This document shows, in pieces, positions 25,090 through 36,439 of a stretch of 64,000 bases of DNA. The DNA is from Bubalus kerabau (lineage: Eukaryota; Chordata; Mammalia; Artiodactyla; Bovidae). The DNA is taken from the NCBI RefSeq assembly GCF_029407905.1, contig NC_073624.1, positions 121,892,001-121,956,000 of the forward strand, given 5' to 3'. Each line of letters begins with the position of its first letter. The stretch's first letter is position 1. The translations under genes were made by a program, and so were the position numbers. Below the pieces are notes generated by a model that was given only the letters and a program-made list of their open reading frames with translations, was not told the DNA's origin and searched no databases.

Positions 25090-27030
25090 GGAAGGCAAAA
25101 CCATATGGACAGGTCTATGCTCTGTAGCAGAGCTCTAGTCAACCTCATCTCCCAGGAACATTCTTGGCTCCTATAGAGACCCCTCTGTGTTTGAAGCTAC
25201 ACACCCAACATGGGGGCAAAGGCAGCCTGATTCTCTCCGTGGGGTGCAGGTGCTTTGTGGCAAAGCACCTGTTTGAGAATCCATCCGCTTCCGCTTCCCT
25301 CTCTTTGACAGAGGTCTCTTTGCTGTAGCCTTTGGCAGTTTGGAAAGAAGCAGACCCTTACCCTTCACCAAGTAGGCCCTTGTCCTAGTTTGAACGGAAA
25401 GGCGATAGCTGAGCTGAGGCCAGTAAGGCGCCAGTCAAGTCTGACATATTCCTGAAGCCTGCTCCTTCATGGAAAATAACGCTAGAATCTAGAAATGTCT
25501 TTGCAAGGCTGGCAAAGGACAGTCAGGAACCTCGACCCTGCCTCTGGAATTTCCGTCTTCTGAGCAGATCTGGAGGTCTTCTTTTGGAGAAGCTAACCAT
25601 TCCTTCCAAATAGAGGCTTCCAAACACAGGCTAGTTGGCTGCCTCTACTTGCCCGAAGGAGGCTTGCTTGTTCCGCTTCCTGTGAACTCTGCTTCCCGCC
25701 TGGGGGAAAAGTGGTTCTTGGAGATCTTTTTTCAGGGGCTATTTCAACGGAGTTGGAGCCGAGCCCGGAGACCCACACGCACAGAGGAAGGCAAAACCAC
25801 ATGGACAAGTCTTTGCTCTGTAGGAGAACTCTAGTTAACCTCAGTATGTGAGGAAAGTCTTGGATTCTACGGGGATACCTCTGTGTGTAGAGCTGCGTAC
25901 CCAACAAGGGGGCACACAGAGCCTGATTGTCTCTTTGCAGCTTTGAAGCTGTCGTTCAAACAACAGCTTGAGAATCCATACAATGCTCTCCCTTACCTCT
26001 GAGAGACTTCTCATTGCTGTAGCCCTTGGCAGTTTTTACAAATCTGCACCCAAACCCTTCTCCAAGTAGGCCTGGGTCCTGGTTTGGATGGCCATGCAAT
26101 GGCGGAGCTGAGGTCAGTAAGGCACCAGTCAGGTGTCACACACTCTGGCAGCCTGCTCCTCCAGGGACAGTAAGGCCTCTTTTTCCCTGCGGGAGGCTCG
26201 CTTGCCTTGCCTCCTGTGAACTGCGTTTCCCAGCCTGGGCAAAAAGCGGTTCCTGGAGATCTTTTCTCAGGGGCTCTATCCCCAGAGCTGGGGTGGACCT
26301 CGGGGACCCATCTCACAGGGGAAGGAAAAACCACATGGACTGGTCTATGCTCCGTAGGAGACCTTAGTGTGTCTCATCTCTTAGGAACATTCTTGGCTCG
26401 TACAGAGACACCTCTGTGTGTAAAGTTAAACACCGAACATAGGGGCACAGGGAGCCTGATTCTCTCCGTGGGGTGCTGATGCTTTGTGGCAAAGCCCCTG
26501 TTTGAGAATCCATCTGCTTACGCTTCCCTCGCCTTGAAAGAGGTCTCATTGCTGTGTCTCTTGGCAGTTTGGAAAGAAGCAGACCCTTACCCGTCACCAA
26601 GTAGGCCCTGATCCTAGTTTGAAAGGAAAGGCAATAGCTGAGCTGAGGCCAGTAAGGCACCCGTCAACTCTGACATATTCCCGATGCCTGCTGCTTCATG
26701 GAAAATATTGCTAGAATCTAGGAATGTCTTTGCAAGGCTGGCAAAGGGCAGTCAGGAACCTCGACCCTGCCTCTGGAATTTCTATCTTCTGAGCAGATCT
26801 GGAGGTCTCCTTCTGGAGAAGCTAACCCATTCCTTGCAAATAGAGGCTTCCAAACACAGGCCGGTTGGCTGCCTCTTCTTGCCCGACGGAGGCTTGCTTT
26901 TCCTGCCTCCTATGATCCCTGGTTCCCAGCATGGGGGAAAAAGCAGATTCTTGGAGATCTTTGCTCAGGGGTTGTTTCCACGGAGCTGGGGTTGTGCCCG
27001 GAGACCCACACGTACAGGCGAAGGCAAAAC
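25090..27030. repeat. Higher-order copy 3 (partial)
   Basis: Follows copies 1 and 2 closely until about 27030, then falls to the ordinary inter-monomer divergence. The right edge of the amplified domain therefore lies inside a monomer. Confidence 0.7.
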
Positions 27031-30000
27031 CACATGAACAAGTCTTTCCTCTCTAAGAGAGCTCTAGTGAACCTGTCTTTGACGAACGTTCTTGGCTCCC
27101 ATGGGGACACCTCTATGTGTGAAACTGCCTACCCAACATGGCGGCAGAGAGCCTGATTCTCTCTGTGCAGGTTTAATGCTGTCGTTCAGAAAACAGCTTG
27201 AGAATCCATACAATACTCGCCCTTACCTCTGAGAGAGTTCTCATTGCAGTAGCCCTTGGCAGTTTGTAGAAATCTGCACCTAAACCCTTCTCCAAGTAGG
27301 CCTGAGTCCCAGTTCAGAGGAACAGGCAATGGCGGAGCTGAGACCAGTATGGCACCAGTCAGTTTTCACACACTCTGGCAGCCTGCTCCTCCAGGGACAG
27401 TAAGGCTTCTTTTTCTCTGCAGGAGGCTCACTTGCCTTACTTCCTGTGAACAGCTTTTCCCAGCCTGGGCGAAAAGCGTTTCCTGGATATCTTTTCTCAG
27501 GGGCTGTTTTCCCGGGCTGGGGCGGACCTCGGGGACCCAACTCACAGGGGAAGGCGAAACCACATGTACAGGTGAGCACTCTGTAGGAGAGCTCTTGTGA
27601 GCCTCATCTCTCAGGAACATTCTTGGCTCCTGTAGAGACACCACTGTGTGTGAATCTACACACCCCACATAGGGGCAAAGGGAGCCTGATTCTCTCCTTG
27701 GGGTGCTGATGCTTGGTGGCAAAGAACCTTCCTGATAATCCATCCGCTTATGCTTCCGTCACATTTACGGAGGTCTCATTGCTGTAGCCCTCGGCAGTTA
27801 GGAAAGAAGACCCTTACCCTTCATAAAGTAGGGCCTTGTCCTAGTTTGAATGGAAAGGCAATAGCTGAGCTGAGGCCAATAAGGCGCCAGTCAAGTCTGA
27901 CATATTCCCAAAGCCTGCTTCTTCAGGAAGATAACTGTAGAATCTAGGAATGCCTTTGCAAGGCTGGCAAAGGGCAGTCACGACCCTGCACACTGCCTCT
28001 GGAATTACTGACTTCTGAACAGATCTGGAGGTCTCCCTTAGGGGAAGCTAACCCATTCTTCCAAATAGAGGCTTCCAAACGCAGGCCGCTTGGCTGCCTC
28101 TTGCTCTCTGAAGGAGGCCTGCTTTTCCCGCCTCCTATGAACCCCACATCCCAGCCTCTGGGAAAAGCGGACCTTGAAGATCTTTTCTCAGGGGTTGTTT
28201 CCACGGAGCTGGGGCCGAGCCTGGAGCCCCAAACGCACAGGGGAAGAAAAACCACATGGACAAGTCTTTGCTCTCTAGGAGAGCTCTAGTGAAACTCACT
28301 CTGTCAGGAACGTTCTTGTTTCCTATGGAGACACCCCTGTCTGTGAAGCTGTGTACCGAACATGGAGACACAGAGTCTGATTCTCTCTGTGCAGCTTTGA
28401 AGCTGTCGTTCAAACAACAGCTTGAAAACCCATACAATGCTCTTCCTTACCCGTGACACAGCTCTCATTGCTATACCCCTTGGCAGTATTTAGAAATCCA
28501 TACCCAAACCCTTCTCCTAGTAGGCCTGGGTCCTAGTTCGGAGGAACATGCAATGGCGGAGCTGAGGCCAGTAAGGCACCAGTCAGGTCTCACACACTCT
28601 GGCAGCCTGATCGTCCAGGGACACTAAGGCCTGTTGTGCCTTGCAGGAGGCTCGCTTGCGTTACCTCCTGTGAACTGCGTTTGCCAGCCTGGGGGAATAG
28701 CGGTCCCTGGAGATCTTTTCTCAGGGGCTCCTTCCCCTGAGCTGGGGCGGACCTCAGGGACCCAACTCACAGGGCAAGGCAAAACCATATGGACAGGTCT
28801 ATGCTCTGTAGCAGACTTCTAGTGAACCTCATCTCTCAGGAACATTCTTGGCTCCTATAGAGACACTTCTGTGTGTGAAGCTGCGTACCTAACATAGGGG
28901 CACAGAGAGCCTGATTCTCTCAGTTCATTTTGACGCAGTCGTTCAGAAAACAGCTTGAGAATCCATAAAATGCTCTCCCTTACCGCTGAGAGAATTCTCA
29001 CTGCTGTAGCCCTTGGCACTTTTTAGGAATCCGCAGCCAAACGCTTCTCCAAATAGGCCTGGGTCCTAGTTCGGAGGAACAGGCAATGGTGGAACTGAGG
29101 CCAGTAAGGCAACAGTCAGGTTTCACACTCTCTGGCAGCCTGCTCCTCCAGGGACTGTAAGGCCTCTTTTTCTCTGCAGGAGATTCGCTTGCCTTACTTC
29201 CTGTGAACAGCGTTTCCCAGCCTCAGCGAAGCGGTTCCTGGAGATCTTTTCTCAGGGACAGTTTCCCCGGAGGTGTGGCGGACCTCGGGGACCCAACTCA
29301 CAGGGGAAGGAAAAACCACATGGACAGGTCTATGCTCTGTAGGAGAGGTTTAGTGAACCTAATCTCTCAGGAACATTCTTGGCTCCTATAGAGACAACTC
29401 TGTGTGTGAAGCTACACTCCCAACATTGGGGAACAGGGATCTTAGTTCTCTCCGTGGGGTGCTGATGCTTTGTAGTAAAGCACCTGCTTGAGAATCCATC
29501 CTCTTAGGCTTCCCTCGCCTTGAGAGAGGTCTCATTGCTGTAACCCTTGGCAGTTTCAAAGAAGAAGACACTTACCCTTCATAAAGTAGGGCCTTGTCCT
29601 AGTTTGAATGGAAAGCCAATAGCTGAGCTGAGGCCAATAAGGAGCAAGTCCCCTCTGACACATTCCCGAAGCCTGCTCCTTCATGGAATATAACTCTAGA
29701 AACTTGGAATGTCTTTGCAAGGCTGGCAAAGGGCAGTCAGGAACCAGCACCCTGCCTCTGGAATTACCGACTTCTGAGCAGATCTGGAGGTCTCCTTTAG
29801 GAGAAGCTAACCCATTCCTTCCAAATATAGGCTTCAAAACACAGGCAGGTTGGCTGCCTTTTCGTTCCCGATGGAGGCGTGCTTTTCTCTCCTCCTACGA
29901 ACCCCGGTTCCCAGACACTGGGAAAAGCGGATCTTGAAGATATTTTCTCAGGGGTTGTTTCCACAGAGCTGGGGCCGAGCCTGGAGACCCAAAGGCACAG

Positions 30001-31058
30001 GGGAAGGCAAGACCACATGGACAAGCCTTTGCTCTTTAGTATAGCTCTAGTGAACCTCACTCTGTCAGGATCTTTTTTGATTCCTACGGAGACACACCTG
30101 TGTGTGAAGCTGCGGCCACAGAGAGCCTGATTACCCCTGTGCAGGGCTGAGTCTGGGCGGCTAAACAACAGCTTGGGAATGCAGCCTGGGGCGCTTCCCT
30201 TCCCTCTGACAGAGCTCTCCTTCGGTCCCTAAGCCCTCTGCAAGGAGGCATGGATCATAGGTGCAAAGGGAAGGGAAGAGCGGAGCTGAGGCCAGTAAGG
30301 CGCCCGCCAGTCACGTCTCCCCCACTTCCACAGTCTGTTCCTTCCCCTGCGCGAAAGCTAGAAGCTGGGAAGGGCTTGGCGAGGCTCGCCCAGGCAGAGC
30401 AGCCTCTCGACAGGGGCTCTGTCCTATCGCGCCTGGGCGCAGGTCTGCAGCTCTGCTGGTGTGGAAGCTCACTCGGTCCTTTCCCATACAGGCTTGCAAG
30501 GACCCGCCGGCAGCCTAACTCATCTCTCCCGCGTGCTGGAACTGGGCATCCAGGCCTGGGCACAAAGCACTGCCTGGAGCTCTTTGCTCAGGGGCTGGTT
30601 CCCCTATGCTGGGGCTGTGCTAGGGAGCCCAAACGCACATGTCAAGGTCCCAAAACACATCCACACGTCTCTGCTCTGCAACAGAGCTCCGGGGAAGCCC
30701 AGTCTGGCAGGCGCTTTCTGGGCACAAACGGAGGAACACTCTGGCTGTGGAGCTTCCTCCCTAAGACAGGGGCACTAGGACCCTGATTCCCTCCGTTTAG
30801 CGCTGAGTCTGCGTTGCCAAGCAACAGCTTGGGAACGCAGCCTGGGGCGCTTCCCTTCCCTCGGACAGAGCTCTCCTTGAGGTAGGCCTTGGTAGTTTGC
30901 ATACAATGGGGCCCTAAGCCCTCTGCAAGTTGGCCTGGCTCCTAGGTCCAAAGGGCAGGCCAGAGTGGAGCTGAGGCTGTCAGGCTTCAGACACATCTCC
31001 CATACTCCTACATCCTGCTCCTACCCGGGCGTGAACGCTAGAAGCTGGGAAGGTACCT

Positions 31059-31480
31059 GGACCGTGCAGGGGCGGGGCGAACGCGGGCGGCGTGGGACGG
31101 GGGTAGGCTTCTGGCCGGGGTGGGGGCGGGCTTCCCAGTTGTGCTCTCGGAGGTGGACACTGAGGCTGAAAACGCGCCGGGAGCGCACCCGGGACTGGGT
31201 AAACCCGGGATGCGCGGGTCGAGATTCCGATGGTTTTGGGTGGGGGTCGGTCCCAGTTGTGCTCCCTGGGGTCGCCACTACGGCTGGGAACGCGCCGGGA
31301 GCGCGGCAGGGGCAGGGCTAACCCTGGCGGCACGGGGGAGGGGGTCGGCTCATGGGGGGGATGGGGAGGGGTTCCCAGTTGTGCTCTCGGGGGTTGCAAC
31401 TGCGGCTGGGAAAGCCCATTTCGTCCGCTCCTGGGTCCCCAAGGATCACCATCCCGTGGGTGCAGCAGAGGGCTGCGGAC
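31059..31480. repeat. CpG-rich minisatellite of duplicon C
   Basis: Cores CAGTTGTGCTC at about 31136, 31254 and 31377 give 118- and 123-bp periods. The block has GGGGCGGGGC boxes and the CAGGTAAGGG string near 31484. Confidence 0.7.
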
Positions 31481-33516
31481 CACAGGTAAGGGAACTGGGA
31501 CTGCGTGGAGCAGGGAACCAAGTATTCCACCGTCTGTTGGCACATTCTCGGAGCTCCCCAACCTGGCGGTCCCAGAAAGGCCTTGCCTTTGGGGTCAAGG
31601 CCTTTACCGCTCCACCCCTCTGCTGAAAAATCTCAGAGTCTGGGCGGTTTTTCCAAGCAGCCTAGTGTCCACTGGAAGTCCAAGGGACAGAACACTGAAC
31701 TCTGGCCGGCTGGCCCAGCCCTGCTTCTGGCACTTTGTAAGCCAGCGGGCCCTTGAGCACCTGCTGGGATGGGAAAGGGAAGGGTCCACGGATTGCACCC
31801 TAGAAACTTAGTAGGGTGCATGGATTTCAAACCCTGGTGGCCGCCCAGGCAGCAAAGAAGGGGGGAGGGCACCTTGCTGCCCTTTCATGGCAGAATCTGT
31901 GGTTGTCCAGCTGCGTGGGCCTTTTCATGAGGACCCTGTGCAATAAAAGTTTGGTGTTTTGGAACTGAATAATTAGAACGTGTAAAAGCTTTAAATTATG
32001 TGGTGGTGTAATTAAAAAACAAAACAAAACAAAACCAAGCTCCAAGTGTTTTGCAAATGGAGGTTTAAATATTGAAGGACTGTATTCCTTGCACTGTGGC
32101 ATTCTATCAGGAAGTGTGCAGGATTTTTTTTTTTTTAAGAAAAGTGTTCGAAGTGAGGGAAACAGGAAACCCAGAGGTGCCCCTGTATTTTGGGGAAGGC
32201 CTTAGGAGGTCACTTGGAAATGCTGCTGGCTGTGGGGGAGGGGGGCAGATGGGCTGTGCAGGCTTGTCCTTTGCATGGATGTTCCTGTGTGTGGAAACCC
32301 AGCTCGGAGCCATCTCCTTATGTGTAAGAATTTCGCAGACAAACCTTGAGCTAAGCAATGCATTTTTTCCTAAGAAAATGTTTGTCTTAAGCGACGTAAA
32401 TATCCTATGTATTTCCGCTAGACTCTGGCTTCAGGTCGGTTCCCCCAAAAGGCTCAGAAGCGATTTGAACAAAACAGTATGTTTTCTTCCAGCTTGTTCT
32501 CCTTATCTATGTTAAGGAAATGATATATTTGCCTGCAATACTGCCTTTCTTCAAGATTCATGTCAATCAAGTTTTGGCCCGGGATGACTCACCTGCTGCC
32601 AATATTATCTCAATGCATGTCGTGGGGGAGGGACCTGGTGCCATTCCCTGAAACAGTTCCTTTCTTTCCTTAGCTGACTGCTAGTGCCTGTAGATTATCT
32701 GGCTAAAGACCAGCAGGGGGTACTGTTACTAACCCCCCCCCCCTCCGCCTCGAGTCTAAGTCAGCAGCTTTCTCTATCTCTTTAATACTTTAATAACACT
32801 TGATGACACAAAAGCTCTGAGCGATCAAATCATATCAAATCTTCATTTCAGATTGAAGATGCATTCCATGGTATTGCCATCTTAAGTCTGTCCATCGTTA
32901 TGGAATATCTGTCCATGTATTCAGGATAGTTTTCAGCCAGGGTGTATAATTTCCAGTGTGCCAGTCTTGTCATCCTCGTTACATCCATGGCAAAGTGTTT
33001 TATTCATGTTGATATTATTGAAAGGGAATTTTTTAAAAATTCCTTTTCAGATTATTATCTGCTAATGTATACAGATAAAACTGTATAATCATTCATTTTT
33101 ATCAGTTTGGACAGCTTGATAGTTGTCTTTAATTTCTTTACTTTCTGACACTTTAAGATTATCCTGGGACACATATGTAATGCCTCACCCCTAAATTCAG
33201 ACATGTGTTCAAAGAACTTCTGTCCTTTTATTTATTTATTTATTCTTTAACATTGAAATCGTTTTGACTATGCTGGGTGTTTGTTGCTAGATGGAAGTAG
33301 CTAGGACCTCTGGACTGCAGTCTCTCATCTCTTGCTGACCTCTTGTTGACCTCTGCAGAAACCTGGTAGGTGGGAGCTTGTTAGTTCCTTGTTCCTTATC
33401 AGAACCTCCTGTGGTAAGTGTTTTTCTCTTCTCTGTTGCCTGGTAAGGGTGGGTGGTCATGGGTATCCCAAAGTTGGCTAGAAGTCAATTATTTAGGCAG
33501 GCTTGTCCATAGATAT

Positions 33517-33790
33517 GGGAGAAGACAATGGCACCCCACTCCTGGAAAATCCCAAGGACAGAGGAGCCTGGTAGGCTGCAGTCCATGGGGTGGCTAAGAG
33601 TTGGACACCACTGAGTGACTTCATTTTCACTTTTCACTTTCATGCATAGGAGGAGGAAATGGCAACCCACTCCAGTGTTCTTGCCTAGAGAACCCCAGGG
33701 ACTGCGGGGCCTGGTGGGCTGCCATCTATGGCGTGGCACAGGGTCGGCCTCAACTGAACCACTTAGCAGCTGCAGCAGCAGCAGCAGCAG
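33517..33790 (+). mobile_element. Bov-A2-type SINE with (AGC)n tail
   Basis: Two Bov-A-like monomers in tandem (AGAAGACAATGGCACCCCAC ... and AGGAAATGGCAACCCACTCC ...). An AGC-repeat tail sits at about 33766-33790 (GCAGCAGCAGCAGCAG). It is absent at the same place in copy A (near 4305), so it inserted after the A/C split. Confidence 0.9.
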
Positions 33791-34508
33791 TGCATAGATA
33801 TCAAAGGGGATGAGAACAGTCAGGTAGGATCACATATGTCACCGTGAAACACTACTTCTCCTCTTAGCCAAAGCTAACGAAAGATTTCTGTTCTAGGTCA
33901 ACCTAGAAGAGATCACTTAAGAGGTAAAGAAACTTAAACTCCATTAGCAAAGGCAGTTCAACATCTCAAGAAAACTTGTGCTAGGCACAAAACTCTTTTC
34001 TGGGGGCCTACTTTCCCTACAACCTCCTTATCCCATTCTGTACTCATTCCTTTGCTTCTCCCGTCCTGAAAATGCCACCTGTAAGACAGAACTACTTCGT
34101 TTTCCTTCTTAAAGTGTGATTGCATTCCATACATTCTTGTAATAACAAGTCATACATTTCCCTTCAGCAACCAAGAACTGACTCTTATATTGGCATTTGA
34201 TAGATTGGTGAGCATACCTATCAGTGATAATAGCGCCCACCCCGCTTCCTGCAAGAACAGAACAAAACAAAACAAAACAAAAAAATTGCTTTCTTACATT
34301 AAATATGTTCGGATGGTGCCAGTCACTATTCATGCAGAGTCAAAAATCTCTTTTGTTTCTGTGTAAAAGGGAGGTCCTTTCAAGTCGTGAATGTTTAAGA
34401 AGTTTCATTTATTTGGAAGTGACCTAGCTATTCAATACACTGTCGTCACTTAGTTTAGCACCAGGATAGAAACTCAGGTAACCAAAACACCTGGAGGAAC
34501 GATTGTAA

Positions 34509-34692
34509 GTTCAGTTCAGTTCAGTTGGTCAGTCGAGTCTGACTCTTTGTGACCCCGTGGCCTGCAGGACGCCAGGCTTCCGTGTCCATCACCAACTCCA
34601 GGGGCTTGCTCAAACTCATGTCCATCGAGTCAGTGATGCCATCCAACCATCTTATCCTCTGTCATCCCCTTCTCCTCTGCCTTCAATCAAGA
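34509..34692 (-). mobile_element. BovB 3'-end fragment in duplicon C
   Basis: Counterpart of 4998-5182, with the same CGCCAGGCTTCCGTGTCCAT text and the same right edge near CTTCAATCAAGACTAT. Inherited with the duplicon. Confidence 0.85.
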
Positions 34693-35417
34693 CTATGAGA
34701 GGCAGATATTTTAGAGTATAATTATTGTTAAGAGTTTATCTAAAAGCTCATATCACATTTACATTTTTTACATTGGTTGTTGCTGTTTCCAGGTACTTTC
34801 TTGCTGACAAGCTTGTGACACATATAGCAATAGAGCAATTTTTACCTTAGAATAAACCTAGGCACTATGAACATGTTGTGCTTAATGTTGTTGACTCTTA
34901 GACATGTCTATAGTGGAGGAGCAAAACCAAAAATACTAGATATTTAATATTGACTAGTTCCCAGTTCACGGGACTCTGACATTCATTTAGGTCAATGTTT
35001 TCTTGTATTTCCAGCAGTTTGATTTGGAAGGGCTGCCTTGTCTTGAGACCATTGAAATCAGAACTCAGAACTTGAGCAATACTATCAAAAAACACAAGGC
35101 TCACACTGACACATACCTTAATCCAGACAGACAGACAAGACATCTTCCAGTTTTCCGCCTGAGATTTAAAATATTTCTTTGAGCCGTTTTCCTGGGGAGT
35201 GGGGGGCGGGAGTGGGGGTGGCAGCGAGGCAGGCTTGGGTAACAAGCTAATTGTTGGTCATTGCATATGCAAAGAACCAGCTTTCCGGGTTCCAAGGAAA
35301 AAAGTTTCCTTGGTACCCAATTTTGTTTGGATCTATAGACTCTCATGGCCCTCCTAGGTCAGGACATCTTTCCTTTCTGTAGTCCTCGTTTTATCCCTAA
35401 ATCATAGACAGCTTGGA

Positions 35418-36439
35418 TTGTCTCTGTGGGGTGGATGTATTGTCCTCGTGTTTGACCTGGCGGAAGTAGCGATTTCCGAGAGCCTCTCCTGGAACCGGGC
35501 GTGGGAATGGGGCTCACCGGGAGCCCCTGGTGGAAGTGGGCAACGCGCCGGGAGCGCGCCAGGGGCGGGGCGATCCCGGGCGGCGCGGGTCGGGGTTCCG
35601 GTCGGGAGGGGTTGGGGGGCGGTAACAGTTGTGCTCTCGGGGGTCCCCACTGCAGCTGGAAACGCGCTGGGAGTGCGGCAGGGGCAGGGTGAACCCGGGT
35701 GGCGCGGGGCGGGGGTCGGCTCCTGGCGGGGGTGGGGGAGGGCTTCCCAGTTGTGCTCTCGGTGGTGGCCACTGCGGCTGGAAACGCGCCGGGAGCGGAC
35801 CCGGGGCGGGGTAAACCTGGGCTGCGCGGGTCGAGATTTCGATGGCTGTGGGTGGGGGTCGGTCCCAGTTGTGCTCCCGGGGGTCGCCACTGCGGCTAGG
35901 AAAGCCCATTTCCTACGCTCCTGTGTCCCCAAGGATCCACATCTAGTGGGTGCAGCGGAGGGCTGCGGGCCACAGGTCAGGGAACTGGGACTGCTTGGAG
36001 CAGGGAACCACGTATTCCACCCTCTGTTGGCACATTCTCGGAGCTCCCCAACCTGGCGGTTGCAGAAAGGCCTCGCCCTTGGGGTCAAGGCCTTTACCGC
36101 TCCACCCCTTTGCTGAAAAATCTCAGTCTGCACGGTTTTCCCAAGCAGCCTAGTGTCCGCTGGAAGTCCAAGGGACAGAACCCTGAACTCTGGCCGGCTG
36201 GCCCAGCCCTGCTTCTGGCACTTTGTAGGCCAGCGGGCCCTGGAGCACCTGCTAGGATGGGAAAGGGAAGGGTCCGCGAATTGCACCCTAGAAAGTTAGT
36301 AGGGTGCATGGATTTCAAACCCTGGTGGCCGCCCAGGCAGCAAAGAAGGGGGGAGGGCACCTTGCTGCCCTTTCATGGCAGAATCTGTGGCTGTCCTGAT
36401 GCGTGGGCCTTTTCATGGGGACCTTGTGCAATAAAAGTT
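35418..36439 (+). repeat. Duplicon copy D, truncated by satellite I
   Basis: Starts TGTCTCTGTGGGGTGGATG directly after the CAGCTTGGAT boundary and follows C through the minisatellite and AATAAA (36430-36435). It ends at AAAAGTTT, where the other copies continue with GGTGTGTTGGAAC and this one switches to satellite I (ACCGGTGACCTTAGGG). The longest open frame here (35402-36286, minus) is a by-product of GC-rich repeat sequence. Confidence 0.85.
35500..35930. repeat. CpG-rich minisatellite of duplicon D
   Basis: Most units of the four copies. CAGTTGTGCTC cores at about 35624, 35748 and 35867 have periods of about 120-124 bp, plus a fourth partial unit on the left. Confidence 0.7.

Larger units (their letters stand above)
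17245..31058. repeat. Tandem satellite with ~1.22-kb dimer (unassigned family)
   Basis: A head-to-tail array read in one direction. The shared anchor GAGGCCAGTAAGGC falls near 18774, 19309, 20007, 20540, 21234, 21768, 22443, 22980, 23675, 24208, 24880, 25416, 26110, 26645, 27342 (variant), 27880 (variant), 28565, 29099 and 29630. Intervals mostly alternate at about 535 and 690 bp, giving a ~1.22-kb dimer. The long type adds a segment around AGATCTGGAGGTCTCC. Other landmarks are CTTGAGAATCCAT, CATTGCTGTAGCCCTTGGCA and TTTCTCAGGGGCTG. Edge monomers (17245-19300, 28500-31058) are more diverged, as expected at the rim of an array. Open frames recur only because the units recur. I could not match it to a named bovine satellite. 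Confidence 0.85.
31059..35417 (+). repeat. Duplicon copy C
   Basis: Begins abruptly inside the CpG minisatellite (CAGGGGCGGGGCGAACGC) after the satellite array. It matches A from there to about A:2516, then jumps to A:4250 (the join at about 33453-33470 reads GGTCATGGGTATCCC), so about 1.7 kb present in A and B is absent. It continues to the equivalent of A:7473. AATAAA is at 31942-31947. It carries its own SINE (33517-33790) and lacks the BovB of copy A. No gene is recognised. Confidence 0.8.

Noticed and set aside
20296..26660. Identical open frames repeated every 2.44 kb
   Set aside because: The repetition is explained by the higher-order satellite; lengths change with single-base differences and no protein family is recognised.
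33766..33790. (AGC)n as a coding polyglutamine or polyserine tract
   Set aside because: It is the ordinary tail of the adjoining Bov-A2 SINE.
35402..36286. 294-codon open frame, minus strand
   Set aside because: It lies across the CpG-rich minisatellite and its duplicon flank. GC-rich repeats lack stops by composition; the frame is not kept in copies A to C and no domain is visible.
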